A stretch of DNA of 64,000 nt from Rattus norvegicus (taxonomy: Eukaryota; Chordata; Mammalia; Rodentia; Muridae). Shown piece after piece: positions 1-10,499 of this stretch. The position numbers and the translations under genes are program-made. The stretch's first letter is position 1, and each line of letters opens with the position of its first letter. The DNA is taken from positions 15,444,501-15,508,500 of the forward strand of contig NC_086034.1 in assembly GCF_036323735.1 (NCBI RefSeq), in the 5' to 3' direction. A model generated the notes under the pieces. It saw only the letters and a list, made by a program, of their open reading frames with translations, made no database searches and had not been told where the DNA came from.

Positions 1-824
1 AGCACAGTTCTGTTACTCTTGTGGTACCTGGCACCATTTTTTTTAAATTAGCTTCTCAATCATCATCTGGAAAGAAAACATTCTGAGCAACATCATTAAA
101 AACAGCTCTGATAAAGCACGGTCACTACTACGTATCATAAAGCAGGTACAAGCTATTTTACATCCACAGAGGTATGATACAGTACTGTCCTACATCTATA
201 ATACTAGAGGATACAATTTAAAAGGCATTATTTGAGACTTGATTCTACTTTTCCAGCAGAGGGCCCAAAGGATGGTGTGACACAGCTTTGTAAAGAAACA
301 TACTCTAGACAGGATTTCCTTTCACTAGTGGCACAGTTCTAAGGATTCATTCTCTCCATGAATGTCAGCTAAAACCGTTATTAAAAAAATGAAATATCCC
401 TAAAACAAAACCATATAACCACCGGATTCACATGAAGATGACCTAGTGGAGACAAGCTGGACCTCACCTTACCAACAAGCTATCAAATCTGTTATGTTTA
501 AACAGTGAGACCTCCAAGGAAGGAGATGCCAAGTAGTGCTTCAAAGCTTCGGACCACAATCAAACACAGCATCCTTTTCAACAGAAGCAGAAGCTCATCT
601 CAATATGCTCAAGGATGCTGACATCAACATTTAATCATCTCCTCACTCATCCAGGAAGAAGGGGAGATCAGTTACTACTGTACTTTATTGTGTTCAACCA
701 AATCACCATGTTACAAAAATAGCAAGCTGCCATAATAAAAAATAAGGCTCCTCTATCCAGCACCAGATAGTATCATTTTACTTTCAAGCCTAGAAATTGC
801 ACACTTGTATATAAACCAACCGAA
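1..824. other. Unassigned sequence left of the first L1
   Basis: No convincing open frame, SINE or LINE match is seen. The stretch is of mixed composition and has an AATAAA on the minus strand at 684-689, so a piece of a 3' UTR or processed transcript in antisense cannot be excluded. No A-tract follows the signal. The boundary at about 824 is where recognisable L1 endonuclease coding sequence stops abruptly. Confidence 0.4.
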
Positions 825-1169
825 GATGAGGATTGAGAGTTCATCTTGGTGGATTTTTCCTTTGATGAATATGAAGTGTCCTTCCTTATCTTTTTTGATG
901 ACTTTTAATTGAAAATTGATTTTATTTGATATTAGAATGGCTACTCCAGCTTGCTTCTTCTGACCATTTGCTTGGAAAGTTGTTTTCCAGCCTTTCACTC
1001 TGAGGTAGTGTCTGTCTTTGTCTCTGAGGTGTGTTTCCTGTAGGCAGCAGAATGCAGGGTCCTCATTGCGTATCCAGTTTGTTAATCTATGTCTTTTTAT
1101 TGGGGAGTTGAGGCCATTGATGTTGAGAGATATTAAGGAATAGTGATTATTGCTTCCTGTTATATTCAT
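825..1169 (-). pseudogene. L1 ORF2 N-terminal fragment (endonuclease start)
   Basis: About 115 codons of ORF2 remain, opening with MNITGSNNHYSLISLNING. The AP-like endonuclease motifs LNING (active-site Asn) and QETHL (active-site Glu) are intact. At about 825 the reading frame leaves L1 homology and enters flanking DNA before a chance stop. The later catalytic Asp/His residues of the endonuclease, the reverse transcriptase and the Cys-rich C-terminus are absent, so no working ORF2p can come from this copy. Confidence 0.88.
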
Positions 1170-1228
1170 ATTTGGATGTGAGGTTATGTTTGTGTGCTTT
1201 TCTTCTCTTTGTTTTGTTGCCAGGATGA

Positions 1229-2284
1229 TTAGTTTCTTGCTTCTTCTAGGGTATAGCTTGCCTCCTTATGTTGGGCTTTACCCTTTATTATCCTTTGTAG
1301 TGCTGGATTTGTAGAAAGATATTGTGTAAATTTGGTTTTGTCATGGAATATCTTGGTTTCTCCATCTATGTTAATTGAGAGTTTTGCAGGATACAGTAAC
1401 CTGGGCTGGCATTTGTGTTCTCTTAGGGTCTGTATGACATCTGTCCAGGATCTTCTGGCCTTCATAGTTTCTGGCGAAAAGTCTGGTGTGATTCTGATAG
1501 GTCTGCCTTTATATGTTACTTGACCTTTTTCCCTTACTGCTTTTAATATTCTTTCTTTATTTTGTGCATTTGGTGTTTTGACAATTATGTGACGGGAGGT
1601 GTTTCTTTTCTGGTCCAATCTATTTGGAGTTCTGTAGGCTTCTTGTATGCCTATGGGTATCTCTTTTTTTAGGTTAGGGAAGTTTTCTTCTATGATTTTG
1701 TCGAAGATATTTACTGGTCCTTTGAGCTGGGAGTCTTCACTCTCTTCTATACCTATTATCCTTAGGTTTGATCTTCTCATTGAGTCCTGGATTTCCTGTA
1801 TGTTTTGGACCAGTAGCTTTTTCTGCTTTACATTATCTTTGATAGTTGAGTCAATGATTTCTATGGAATCTTCTGCTCCCGAGATTCTCTCTTCCATCTC
1901 TTGTATTCTGTTGGTGAAGCTTGTATCTACAGCTCCTTGTCTTTTCTTTTGATTTTCTATGTCCAGGGTTGTTTCCATGTGTTCTTTCTTGATTGCTTCT
2001 ATTTCCATTTTTAATTCCTTCAACTGTTTGATTGTGTTTTCCTGGAATTCTTTCAGGGATTTTTGCGATTCCTCTCTGTAGGCTTCTACTTGTTCTCTAA
2101 GGGAGTTCTTCATGTCTTTCTTGAAGTCCTCCAGCATCATGATCAAATATGATTTTGAAACTAGATCTTGCTTTTCTGGTGTGTTTGGATATTCCGTGTT
2201 TGCTTTGGTGGGAGAATTGGGCTCCGATGATGCCATGTAGTCTTGGTTTCTGTTGCTTGGGTTCCTGCGCTTGCCTCTCGCCAT
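1229..2284 (-). CDS. Intact L1 ORF1 protein (351 aa)
   Basis: This open frame encodes the L1 ORF1 RNA-binding chaperone, which forms trimers that coat L1 RNA in the cytoplasmic ribonucleoprotein. Residues 1-45 are basic and polar. Residues of about 47-168 are rich in E/K/L/I heptads and form the coiled coil. The RRM-like domain follows at about 171-268, with the RSNLRIIGIEE core at 171-181 and an RHIIVK strand at 231-236. The C-terminal domain is at about 269-335 and includes the YPAKL motif at 298-302. The frame has no stop or frameshift over a length usual for murid ORF1p. The ATG fits the MARGK start shared by the family, and a related minus-strand L1 at 14994 has MERGK. The ORF2 start lies 59 bp past the stop. 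The gene sits in a 3'-truncated element, so it is not part of a mobile copy. Whether it is expressed cannot be seen. Confidence 0.92.
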   Translation of the reverse strand: MARGKRRNPSNRNQDYMASSEPNSPTKANTEYPNTPEKQDLVSKSYLIMMLEDFKKDMKNSLREQVEAYREESQKSLKEFQENTIKQLKELKMEIEAIKKEHMETTLDIENQKKRQGAVDTSFTNRIQEMEERISGAEDSIEIIDSTIKDNVKQKKLLVQNIQEIQDSMRRSNLRIIGIEESEDSQLKGPVNIFDKIIEENFPNLKKEIPIGIQEAYRTPNRLDQKRNTSRHIIVKTPNAQNKERILKAVREKGQVTYKGRPIRITPDFSPETMKARRSWTDVIQTLREHKCQPRLLYPAKLSINIDGETKIFHDKTKFTQYLSTNPALQRIIKGKAQHKEASYTLEEARN

Positions 2285-3012
2285 CAGATTATCTCTAGTG
2301 TTACTTTGTTCTGCTATTTCTGACCGTGGCTAGACTGTCCTATAAGCCTGTGTGTCAGGAGTGCTGTAGACCTGTTTTCCTGTTTTCTTTCAGCCAGTTA
2401 TGGGGACAGAGTGTTCTGCTTTTGGGCGTGTAGTTTTTCTTCTCTACAGGTCTTCAGCTGTTCCTGTGGGCCTGTGTCTTGAGTTCACCAGGCAGGTTTC
2501 TTGCAGGGGAAAAGTTGGTCCTACCTGTGGTTCCAAGGCTCAAGTTTGCTCGTGGGGTACTGCCTAAGTCTTCTCCGCAGCGGCAGCAACCGGGAAGATC
2601 TGCACCGCTCTTTCCGGGAGCCTCCGTGCACCAGGGTTCCAGATGACGTTTGGTGTTTTCCTCTGGCGTCTGGATGTGCACAGAGTGCAGTCTCTTCTGG
2701 TTTCCCAGGCTTGTCTGCCTCTCTGAAGGTTTAGCTCTCCCTCCCACGGGATTTGGGTGCAGAGAACTGTTTATCCGGTCTGTTTCCTTCAGGTTCTGGT
2801 GGTGTCTCAGGCACAGGGGTCCTGCCGCTCCTGGTCCCTCCCCTACGGGAACCCAGAGGCCTTATACAGTTGCCTCTTGGGCCAGGGATGTGGGCAGGGG
2901 TGGGCAGTGTTGGTGGTCTCCTCCGCTCTGCAGCCTCAGGAGTGCCCACCTGATCAAGCGGTGAGGTCTCTCTCCCACGGGGTTTGGGAGCAGAGAGCTG
3001 CTGCAGGCCGGG
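2285..3012 (-). promoter_or_regulatory. L1 5' UTR / promoter region
   Basis: This is a GC-rich, CpG-containing leader directly upstream of the intact ORF1, where murid L1s carry their internal promoter. A partial tandem duplication is visible: the motif CTCCCACGGG followed by TTTGGG and CAGAGA occurs at 2741 and again at 2972, a spacing of 231 bp. Murid L1 promoters are built of such repeats. Promoter activity is inferred from family knowledge, not seen. Confidence 0.7.
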
Positions 3013-3540
3013 ATCCACCTATCCTGTATTTCTTTAAGGGAGATATTTATGCCATTCTTAAAGTCCTCTATCATCATCATCATCATCATGAGATGTGATT
3101 TTAAATCCAAATTTTGCTTTTCCTGTGTATTTGGATATCCAGTATTTCCTTTGTTGGGAGAATGGGTTTCTGATGATGCCAGGTATTCTAGTTTTCTGTT
3201 ACTTATGTTCCTGCCCTTGCCTCTTGCTATCTGGTTGTCTCTGGTGATAGCTGGTCTGGCTGTCTTTGACAGTGGCTTGCCCCTCCTGTAAGCCTGTGTG
3301 TCCACATTCCTGGAGACTGACTTCTCCCAGCAGAATCTGCGTACAGAGCACTGTGGGACTGGGCCAGCTCTGGGCGCAGGCAGAAACCTGAAGGAACCCT
3401 TCCTAGACTTCTGTGTTCTTATGTCCTGAGGGTTTAACGTGAGTCCTTCGGAACAAAAGTAGTAGTGTTCCACTGCTTTCGGGTGTGTCAGCACTCCTCA
3501 TGACTGGATTTCAGCTCTGGACACAGCCAGAGACCAGAAG
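3013..3540 (-). mobile_element. L1 5' fragment: 5' UTR + ORF1 N-terminus
   Basis: On the minus strand, 3540 to about 3250 is L1 5' UTR and about 3240 to 3013 encodes the first ~75 residues of ORF1. These include an RGKGRNISN start region, an EKQNLDLKS stretch and the IEDFK start of the coiled coil. The initiator codon has become ATA, so the copy is dead. A short (CAT)n run at about 3070-3090 lies inside the coding part. The copy stops mid-ORF1 exactly where the 5' UTR of the next L1 (825-3012) begins, in the same orientation. Confidence 0.82.
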
Positions 3541-4139
3541 GATTCTCTCCTCATCTGCTCTGAAGCTGTCTAGTTGCATGAAGTCCCATTTATCTATCCT
3601 TGATCTTAGAGCCTGAGCTGTTAGTGTTTTGTTCAGTATATTGTCTCTTATACCAATGATTTCAAGGGTATTTCCCACTTTCTCTTCTGTGAGATTTACT
3701 GTATTGAGATTCATCTTGAGGTCTTTGACTCACTTGGACCTGAGTTTTCTGCAGTGGGGGATAAATATGGATGTATTTTCATTTTTGTACATGTCAACAT
3801 CCAGTTAGACCAGCAACATCTGTTAAACAGTATCCTTTTTCTGTTGTATTGTTTTGACTTTTCTTTTTCTTATAAAAACCAAGTGTTCATACATGTGTGG
3901 ATTTACTTCTTGGTCTTTGATTCAATTTCATTAATCAAATTGTCTATTTCTGTTCCAATATTATGCGGACTTTTTTATCACTATTTCCCTGTAATACAAT
4001 CCGTATTACAATCTCTGTAGTCAGAGATTGTTATCCCCCCCCAAAGTTCTTTTATTGTTTAGAATTGTTTTGGCTATCCAGTATATTTTATTTTTTCTAT
4101 ATAAAGTTAAGAATTGCTCTTTCAAGTTTATAAAAATTG
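3541..4139 (-). mobile_element. Old L1 ORF2 fragment (after RT domain)
   Basis: Minus-strand translation gives broken ORF2 peptides such as ALRSRIDKWDF near 3600 and ...LERAIL... near 4115. They correspond to the part of ORF2 between the RT core and the Cys-rich C-terminus. There are many stops and indels. It may belong with the old L1 5' part at 4140-5400 as one element that lost the ORF2 N-terminal half. Confidence 0.72.
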
Positions 4140-5400
4140 CATTGGAAATTCTGTAGAGGTTACTTTAAATATTTTGATTACCTTTTAGAGTCTTTGCTGA
4201 GAAGCCAGGTGTAATTCTCATAGGTATGACTTTGTATGTTACCTTCCCTTTTTTATCCTTGTTGCTTTTAATGCTTTTTCTTCTGTTTGTTTTGTGTTTG
4301 GATTATCATATGCTGGGAAGATTTCTTTTCTGGTCCAGTCTAGTCGATGTTCTATAAGCTTCTTATATGTTCATAGGCATTTCTTTCTTTAGGTTGTGTT
4401 TTCTTCTATGACTTTGCTGAAAATATTTTCTGAGTCTTGAAGCTAGAATTCTTCATCTTCTCCTATTACTATTATTCCCAGGATAGGTCTTTTCATGGTA
4501 ACTCAGATTTTCTGGATGTTTGGGAGTTCTTTTAAAAAGTTAAGAATTTCTTCAGCTGATGTATCAATTGTTTTCTATTGTATTTTCTGTGCCTAAGATT
4601 CTCTTTTCCATCCCCTGTATTCTGTTGGTGATGCTTGCATCTGTTGTTCCTGTTCTCCTCCCTAGGTTTTCCATCTCCAGAATTCTTCAGTCTGTGTTTT
4701 GTTTATTGCTTCTATATCCACTTTCCTGATTTTATTTCTTTCCTTAACCTATTTAATAATACTTTCCTGTATGTCTTTAAGGAATTTGTTTCCTCTTTAA
4801 AGTCCTCTATTTGCTTAATTGTAGTTTTCTGTGTTTTCTTAAAGGATGTATTCATATCCTCTTTAAGCCCATCTACCATCTCTATATGATTGGATTGAAG
4901 GTCATTTTCTTGTGGTTCAGTTATGTTAGGAAACCCTGGGCTTCTGAAGAAAGGTAGTTGTGGTCTGATGGTATAATTGCCCTGGCTTTTGTTAACTATG
5001 TTTTTTAGAGGACATTTTGTAGTCTGGATTGCTTTTATCCCTGGATGTTTCATTTGTAGTAGTAATTGAATTAGAGGTTAACTTAATGGTTCTGTTGTTG
5101 AAGGCCTTTGATGAGTATTTTTGGGTTACATGGATCTGTAGGTCTGAATGACTGAGATGGGCAGAATGGTGCCAGGAGAAATGGAGTTTTCCTCCCTGAG
5201 CTATCAGCATGTTCAGGGTATCTCAGTTTGCTTCAGAGAACTCAGTGAGCAGGGATAATGGGTTGGGGAATAGAAGCTTACTTGTATGACTCAGGCTCAG
5301 CAGGCCTGACAAAGGTGGTGAGATGCAAGGTGAGGAAGAGAGAAGACCCTTTGGGATAGCAGGCTCTCAAGGCAGCTCTGCTTGCTTCAGTGGATTCCCA
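4140..5400 (-). mobile_element. Old L1 (Lx-like) 5' UTR and ORF1 remnant
   Basis: Minus-strand reading shows a degraded ORF1 (about 5020 to 4170) with coiled-coil peptides such as NSLKTYRKVL and the shared ORF1 tail region. Above it is a leader (5400 to about 5030) unlike the young rat 5' UTR. It is more diverged than the neighbours at 825-3540, with several stops per 100 codons, so it was inserted earlier. The subfamily name is inferred. Confidence 0.65.
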
Positions 5401-6249
5401 GTTTGTTTGTTTTCATGGGTTTTTCTCTTTTTTGCATTTTCTTTTGTTGAACAATTTATTTCCTCTGGTGTCTTTAAAAATCACTCATGTTTCTAAAAAT
5501 TTCTTTCACAATTTTTATTCAATAATTTCTCCATCTTCCTCTTTAGTTAACTTTTACTGAGATCAATGTCCCATGAACCCATCTTGCCAACTGTTCATAC
5601 AATGCAATTCACGATGTCTTTATTTAAAGCAAACAAAGGAAAACCATCTTTCTTATTTTTGCAATGATATTTGGTTATTTTGAACGTATTCCTGTTCTAG
5701 TTTTTTTTTTCTTTTCTATTCTGCCTTTTTTAACAATCGGAATGATGAACAACTTCCTTAAGCTCATATATTTGAATATATGGTCACCAGTCAGTAATAA
5801 TATTGGGGAAATTATAGAAACATTAGGAGATTGAGTCATGCTGAAGCAAGAACTTCACTGGGGGTATTGTTGAGATTTTGTAACCACTCTTCATTTTCTG
5901 TTCTTTCTACTTCCTGTAAGGATAAAATGTGATCAACCAGCTTCCTGCTCTGCTGCTGTGCTGTGTCTTTCCAGCCATGATGAACTTTATTCTTGAGGAA
6001 ATGTAACAAAAACAAAAAACAAAAAATAAAACCATAGCAACCTTCTATGATGTCCAAAAAAGTCAACCTTTCTTTTATAATTATGGAATAAAGAACTATT
6101 ATTCTTGTCCTGTCTTATCTAGTGAGTTTTTCTTATTCTATGCTAGCGTCATACCTTGAAAAACATAATAGTTTCTATAGGTAACCTGTTTTGCTCTCTT
6201 TATTTTTCATTATGAATTATGTTTATTATTACAAGCACTAATAACATTT
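5401..6249. other. Mostly unassigned DNA
   Basis: AT-rich sequence without a credible gene. The part at about 5890-6065 (CTGCTGCTGTG, then CCAGCCATGATGAAC, then an A-rich AATAAA-like tail) resembles the 3' half of a rodent MaLR-type LTR in plus orientation. The match is weak and from memory only. Confidence 0.3.
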
Positions 6250-6950
6250 AACTGTATCTAGAACAGCTCTAGGAATAGACCTGATTAGGAGATGAGGATC
6301 TGAAGAGAAGACAGACACACAGACAGAAAGCTGGAGTTGGGTGATGTATGGGTTTTATACTTGAAAAGTCTCAGCAACACTAATCACCATGTTTATTGAA
6401 TAAAATTGGAGAAAGATATGGGGTTACTGTATACACCTCAACAAGGAGGTGATTTATTATATACCAATAAATAAAGAGGCAGGGATTGGGGTATGTAGTT
6501 AGATCAAAAAGATAGATTTGTCTAACTTTGGTAGGAGCAGTCTTTATTGGGTTATAGTGTTCAGGTTGTAATATTAGGGGAATATAGATGGGAGAAAAGC
6601 TATGATGCATATTTTTTGCACATATCATTGACATCTACACATGGACCTTAGGAAGACTTTGCCATTTTTCTGAGCCTCACCTCCTGGTGAAGTTGGGGTT
6701 TAGGGAGTATGGGGAAACTTTGGCCATTCCTGCATGGTCTGAGTTTTTGGAGGACTTGACACACCATGACTATGTCAGCAGCACATATTCACTTGGAACT
6801 TAAGTCACCCCATGCTTCCTCCATTCTCTTCAGCATTTTATAATCAATGCGGGGAACAACTACTTTTCATTCTGATGACACCAGTTTTCACTTCAGTAGT
6901 AATTTTGAACAACGGGTTGAACTTATAGGAAGCTTTGGATGCATTGAAAT
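6250..6950. other. Possible diverged LTR, family not assigned
   Basis: A moderately G-rich block with no open frame and no LINE or SINE match. AATAAA-like signals occur around 6399 and 6469. The overall look (a purine-rich stretch at 6290-6320 and AATAAA signals) would fit an old solo LTR. No paired TG/CA ends or target-site duplication could be recognised. Confidence 0.25.
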
Positions 6951-7782
6951 AAATGCTTTAGAGGATGAATAGGCCACCATAAAAGCAATAACAATTTAGT
7001 AAAAGCAATAGCAATTGGCTTTCAATGCTACCTGACTACTATAGTCAGTAGTAGTCTTACCAGTCTTAGAGGAGGGACAGTATATTTAAAAATTTTAATG
7101 TAGATTTATTTTAAATTAAATTTTATTATGTTACTCTGAGAATCTAACAATACAAATATAATACAAATGATGTAATATGTTGCAATGTTTAACCTGTTAT
7201 TGAAGTACTTGGGAATATCTATTAAAAACCAAAATGTGAAAGGTATATGTACATTTACTTTATTACTTATTTTTTCTTCTGGTTATACTTGTGATAAAAA
7301 ATGAAAATTTGAATTTCTGGAAAAGGAACACATCTTTGATAAGGTATGAACCTATATTTTTGATAAACATGAATATGGATATAGTTTAATGTTGTTCAAA
7401 ATGTGCTTTCAGAGATCAGCAGTTCCAAGAAGACTAGTAATAGATTTGTAAATTTATTCAGAAGTGAGATTTATTACTTTTATGATTGCTTGAAGACATA
7501 TATTCATTCCAATAGCTACTTTCTGTTGGTGATACTTTGGATTTCTTAGTTATATTTCACATGGAAAGACAAATCCGATAGCACATACAAATAGAACTTG
7601 AAAGAGAAGAACAAATTAAAGTGGGAAGGTAAACACAGTAATGGGACTTACATGGCAACTATGAAAATGTCTTGTAAGATAAAATAATCATTTTAATCCA
7701 AAATTTGTATGATGTTGTGTGAAGGCAATAGTACATCTTGTTTTCCTAAGGGAGTCAGATGTTGATAGCCCAACAATGACCT
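6951..7782. other. AT-rich intergenic DNA, nothing recognised
   Basis: No open frame of note, no repeat family and no RNA gene was recognised. Short direct duplications such as AAAAGCAATA at about 6980 and 7001 look like ordinary slippage. Confidence 0.4.
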
Positions 7783-7804
7783 TGCGTGTGTGTGTGTGTG
7801 TGTG

Positions 7805-7843
<39 letters not shown>

Positions 7844-7853
7844 GCGCGCGCGC

Positions 7854-7885
<32 letters not shown>
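7783..7885. repeat. (TG)n microsatellite with CG-rich core
   Basis: About 100 bp of alternating TG. At about 7838-7856 there is a block of CG and TGCG units. Open frames here on either strand are poly-Cys/Val or poly-His/Thr artefacts. Confidence 0.97.
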
Positions 7886-7888
<3 letters not shown>

Positions 7889-9545
7889 TAGTATCTGACA
7901 TATATGACATTTCATATGAAAGAGTAATTATGAATTATTCAATACATCCTCTGGAGAAAATTAGCTATCTCTGTAGATAAAATACAGACTCTCTGCCAAA
8001 ATAAATTCCAGAAAGATTAGAAAACTTAACTCTAAAAGTACAATAATAAATAAATAAGAAAATCTTTCATAAATGAATTCAACAGTAGGGAATCATATTA
8101 AAATTTGATGACTAACAGTCAGAAATATTTGTATGTCAAAAACTAGGCAAAAATAAACAACAGGAACAGACATAAAGAAAGCTTTAGAAAGATACTTAAA
8201 ATTTCAATAGAAAAATGTTCATGTTTTTATTGTCCAAAGAAATTTTATTAATAATTAGCAGACTGAACATGCTTATAAAATACAAATGAGCAAAAGTAGT
8301 TGATTCTATTAAAAGCACAAAAGTAGCTGATTCCATAAAATCATAGCAATGACCATCAATCCTAAAAGAAAAATAAATCTCATAGCAAAGAAAATGCACA
8401 TTTAAACAATAAGATTTTATTTTGCCTTTCTAATTGAAAAATCAGAAAAGAGTCCACACTCAGTGAGGTAATACACATGTATGTTGTTATTAAAAGAACA
8501 TGGTGCAAAAATCAGTACTAACAAAACAATACCAAGAAAGTGCTGCTGCTTATGGTCTGGGCTTTGTTCATTTACTCACAAACTAATTATTGAGTAATTA
8601 CTGAATAAATTCTAAGACATATGTTACAAATCAATTAGCTCAAGTCATTCCATAAATGTGCATCTGTATATGCTTACATGATGGTAAATGGCAGGAGGGG
8701 GGCAGAGAATGTCATTTTGTAGCCCAGTGTGGTAGATGCTAGGGGTTGCATAGGAAACATGATTTTTGGATACAGAAAATTCAAATAATGAGATGGTCAA
8801 GAAAGAGGAAAAGGTTACTGGGACTCTCCATAGATGAAAAGGAATTCACTTGCTAAGGAGGAAAAGTATAGGGTAGAGCTTTCTAAGGAGGAAGAATAAG
8901 AGGAAATGAAGGTAGTATGGCATAACAATGACATCAATGGTTTTGGCTTGCTATGACAGCAGCCATGATGAGCCATAATCAACTTGACTGTCCTTAAGTA
9001 AGCCTGCCTAAGGTTTCAAGCATTATTCTTAGCGTATTATGAACAGACAAAATCAATGAGAGTGATGTGTTGAGCTTAATGTCCACAAAGTCAGTAACAT
9101 GGCTGATTCTTAGCCTGAGATAAATCAAGTCTGTTCTACACTGACTGAACGTACTGTTATTCCCACCACTCCATTAGCCTTTATTGTTTGATGCCAGGTA
9201 CAAACATTCACTTGGTAGATGGCTACCACTGAAGAACACACCTGTCTGGGTAAGTGCCAAGAAAGGAGATCTCTGCAGTGTGCATCTATCTACCTGTTTT
9301 CATTGACTCATAGTGATTTGGGGTTAGATCTCAAATAGAGGACCAGGTGACTCCATAATTTAAATTGGAATTGTCTCAAAAGATTGAAGGACAAATTTAT
9401 AGCTAGGGCATCAGGGTGCTGATGATGTTTAATTTTGGGGAAAGTGACATGGAATTCTTACTTAATAAGTTTAAGAGATAGGTCTTTTGTTCTATAATTT
9501 GGGGTTTCTCAGAACACCTTCAGGATAATAAAAGTAAGATTTTGC
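7886..9545. other. Unassigned intergenic DNA
   Basis: AT-rich sequence with only short, chance open frames. No SINE, LINE or LTR could be recognised with confidence. Confidence 0.4.
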
Positions 9546-9665
9546 AATGTGTTGGGTATGATGGTACATGTTTATAATCATAACACTTAGAAAACTAAAA
9601 CAGAATAATTAAAAATTTGATGTTGGCCTGGACTATATAAACCTTGCCTCAAACAGCCCTCCTCC
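9546..9665 (+). mobile_element. Diverged B1-type SINE
   Basis: The order of motifs matches the 7SL-derived B1 left end: GGGTATGATGGTACATGTTTATAATC stands for the usual GGGCATGGTGGCGCAC...TAATC, followed by AACACTTAG, then GATGTTGGCCTGGACTATAT, and a CTTGCCTCAAAC tail. Many substitutions show it is old. The A-box-like start is worn, so it is unlikely to be transcribed. Confidence 0.7.
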
Positions 9666-10499
9666 CATTAAAATAAGTTCTTGCAATATATATATATAAG
9701 AGCTGAAATATGATAGCAATTTGATATAATGCTATTTAAAGTGAAAAATTCAAAATGATCAGAATACTGCTGTTCCCATTTGCTTATTAATTAACTATTT
9801 ATTAAGTAAGAAAATATTGCTAAATGCTGAGTCTGTTAATCTATGAGTAAGGATCCAGCAGAGCTATGGCCTTAATGAACTTTCATCTAGAAAGGAATAA
9901 ATAAACAGACTATAGAAGAGAATAGCACTGTAACACATGTACCTGCTTAGAAAGGACATACTTTGTGATAGGGTGACACCATTATTGTACATAGTTTTCT
10001 CTGCACACTCCCTGTAGAACAGAGCACATACAGAATAAGAACTACAGTGATTTTTGTATATTAACTCCCCAACAACTATGTTTCCTGAACTCTTTTGAGC
10101 ATGGAATGACTGGGGGTATTTTCATTGGTTCAAGGTATCTCAATGTCTTAGTGTTTGAACAACTCATAATCTCAAATAGAGCTAATCAAATATTTTGAAT
10201 TTTATTGAGAAAATCAGTTCCTTAACATCTTTTCATATCTTACTGGAAATGATCCAGCTTTTGAAGACCATACAAGGTACGATGTGAAGATTGATGGTAA
10301 TTTGTCTCCCCTCTACCAGATAAGAATACAGAAGAATAAAAAGGGAGGGAAAGAGGGACAACTGAAAGGGCAACAAAATGAAAAGAGAGAAAAATATGTG
10401 AGAAGTAGCAAGAAGCAGAGGTAGAATGCTGTGAACAAGGCTGTCCACTGAATTTGAGATGTCTACTTTTCATCTCTAGTTAGAACTTAATATCATTCC
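9666..10499. other. Unassigned intergenic DNA
   Basis: AT-rich sequence with a (TA)n run of under 15 bp near 9689. The two overlapping minus-strand frames at 10233-10473 show no domain and are hydrophobic by chance composition. No repeat family was recognised. Confidence 0.4.

Larger units (their letters stand above)
825..3012 (-). mobile_element. LINE-1 (rat-type), 5' UTR + ORF1 + start of ORF2, 3'-truncated
   Basis: Read on the minus strand, the order is a GC-rich 5' UTR (3012 to 2285), an intact ORF1 (2284 to 1229), a 59-bp spacer, and ORF2 from 1169. ORF2 homology is lost after about codon 115, within the endonuclease domain, at about 825. The rest of ORF2, the 3' UTR and the A-tail are missing. 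New L1 inserts are normally truncated at the 5' end, so losing the 3' end while keeping the promoter points to a later deletion or recombination. Just upstream lies the 5' part of another L1 in the same orientation. Confidence 0.9.

Noticed and set aside
1332..1952. Plus-strand frames opposite the intact ORF1
   Set aside because: Antisense shadows of ORF1. No independent evidence of coding.
7688..7980. Cys/Val- and His/Thr-rich frames on both strands
   Set aside because: Translated (TG)n/(CA)n. The same holds for frames at 18387-18779, 39717-40069, 44131-44458 and 45221-45496.
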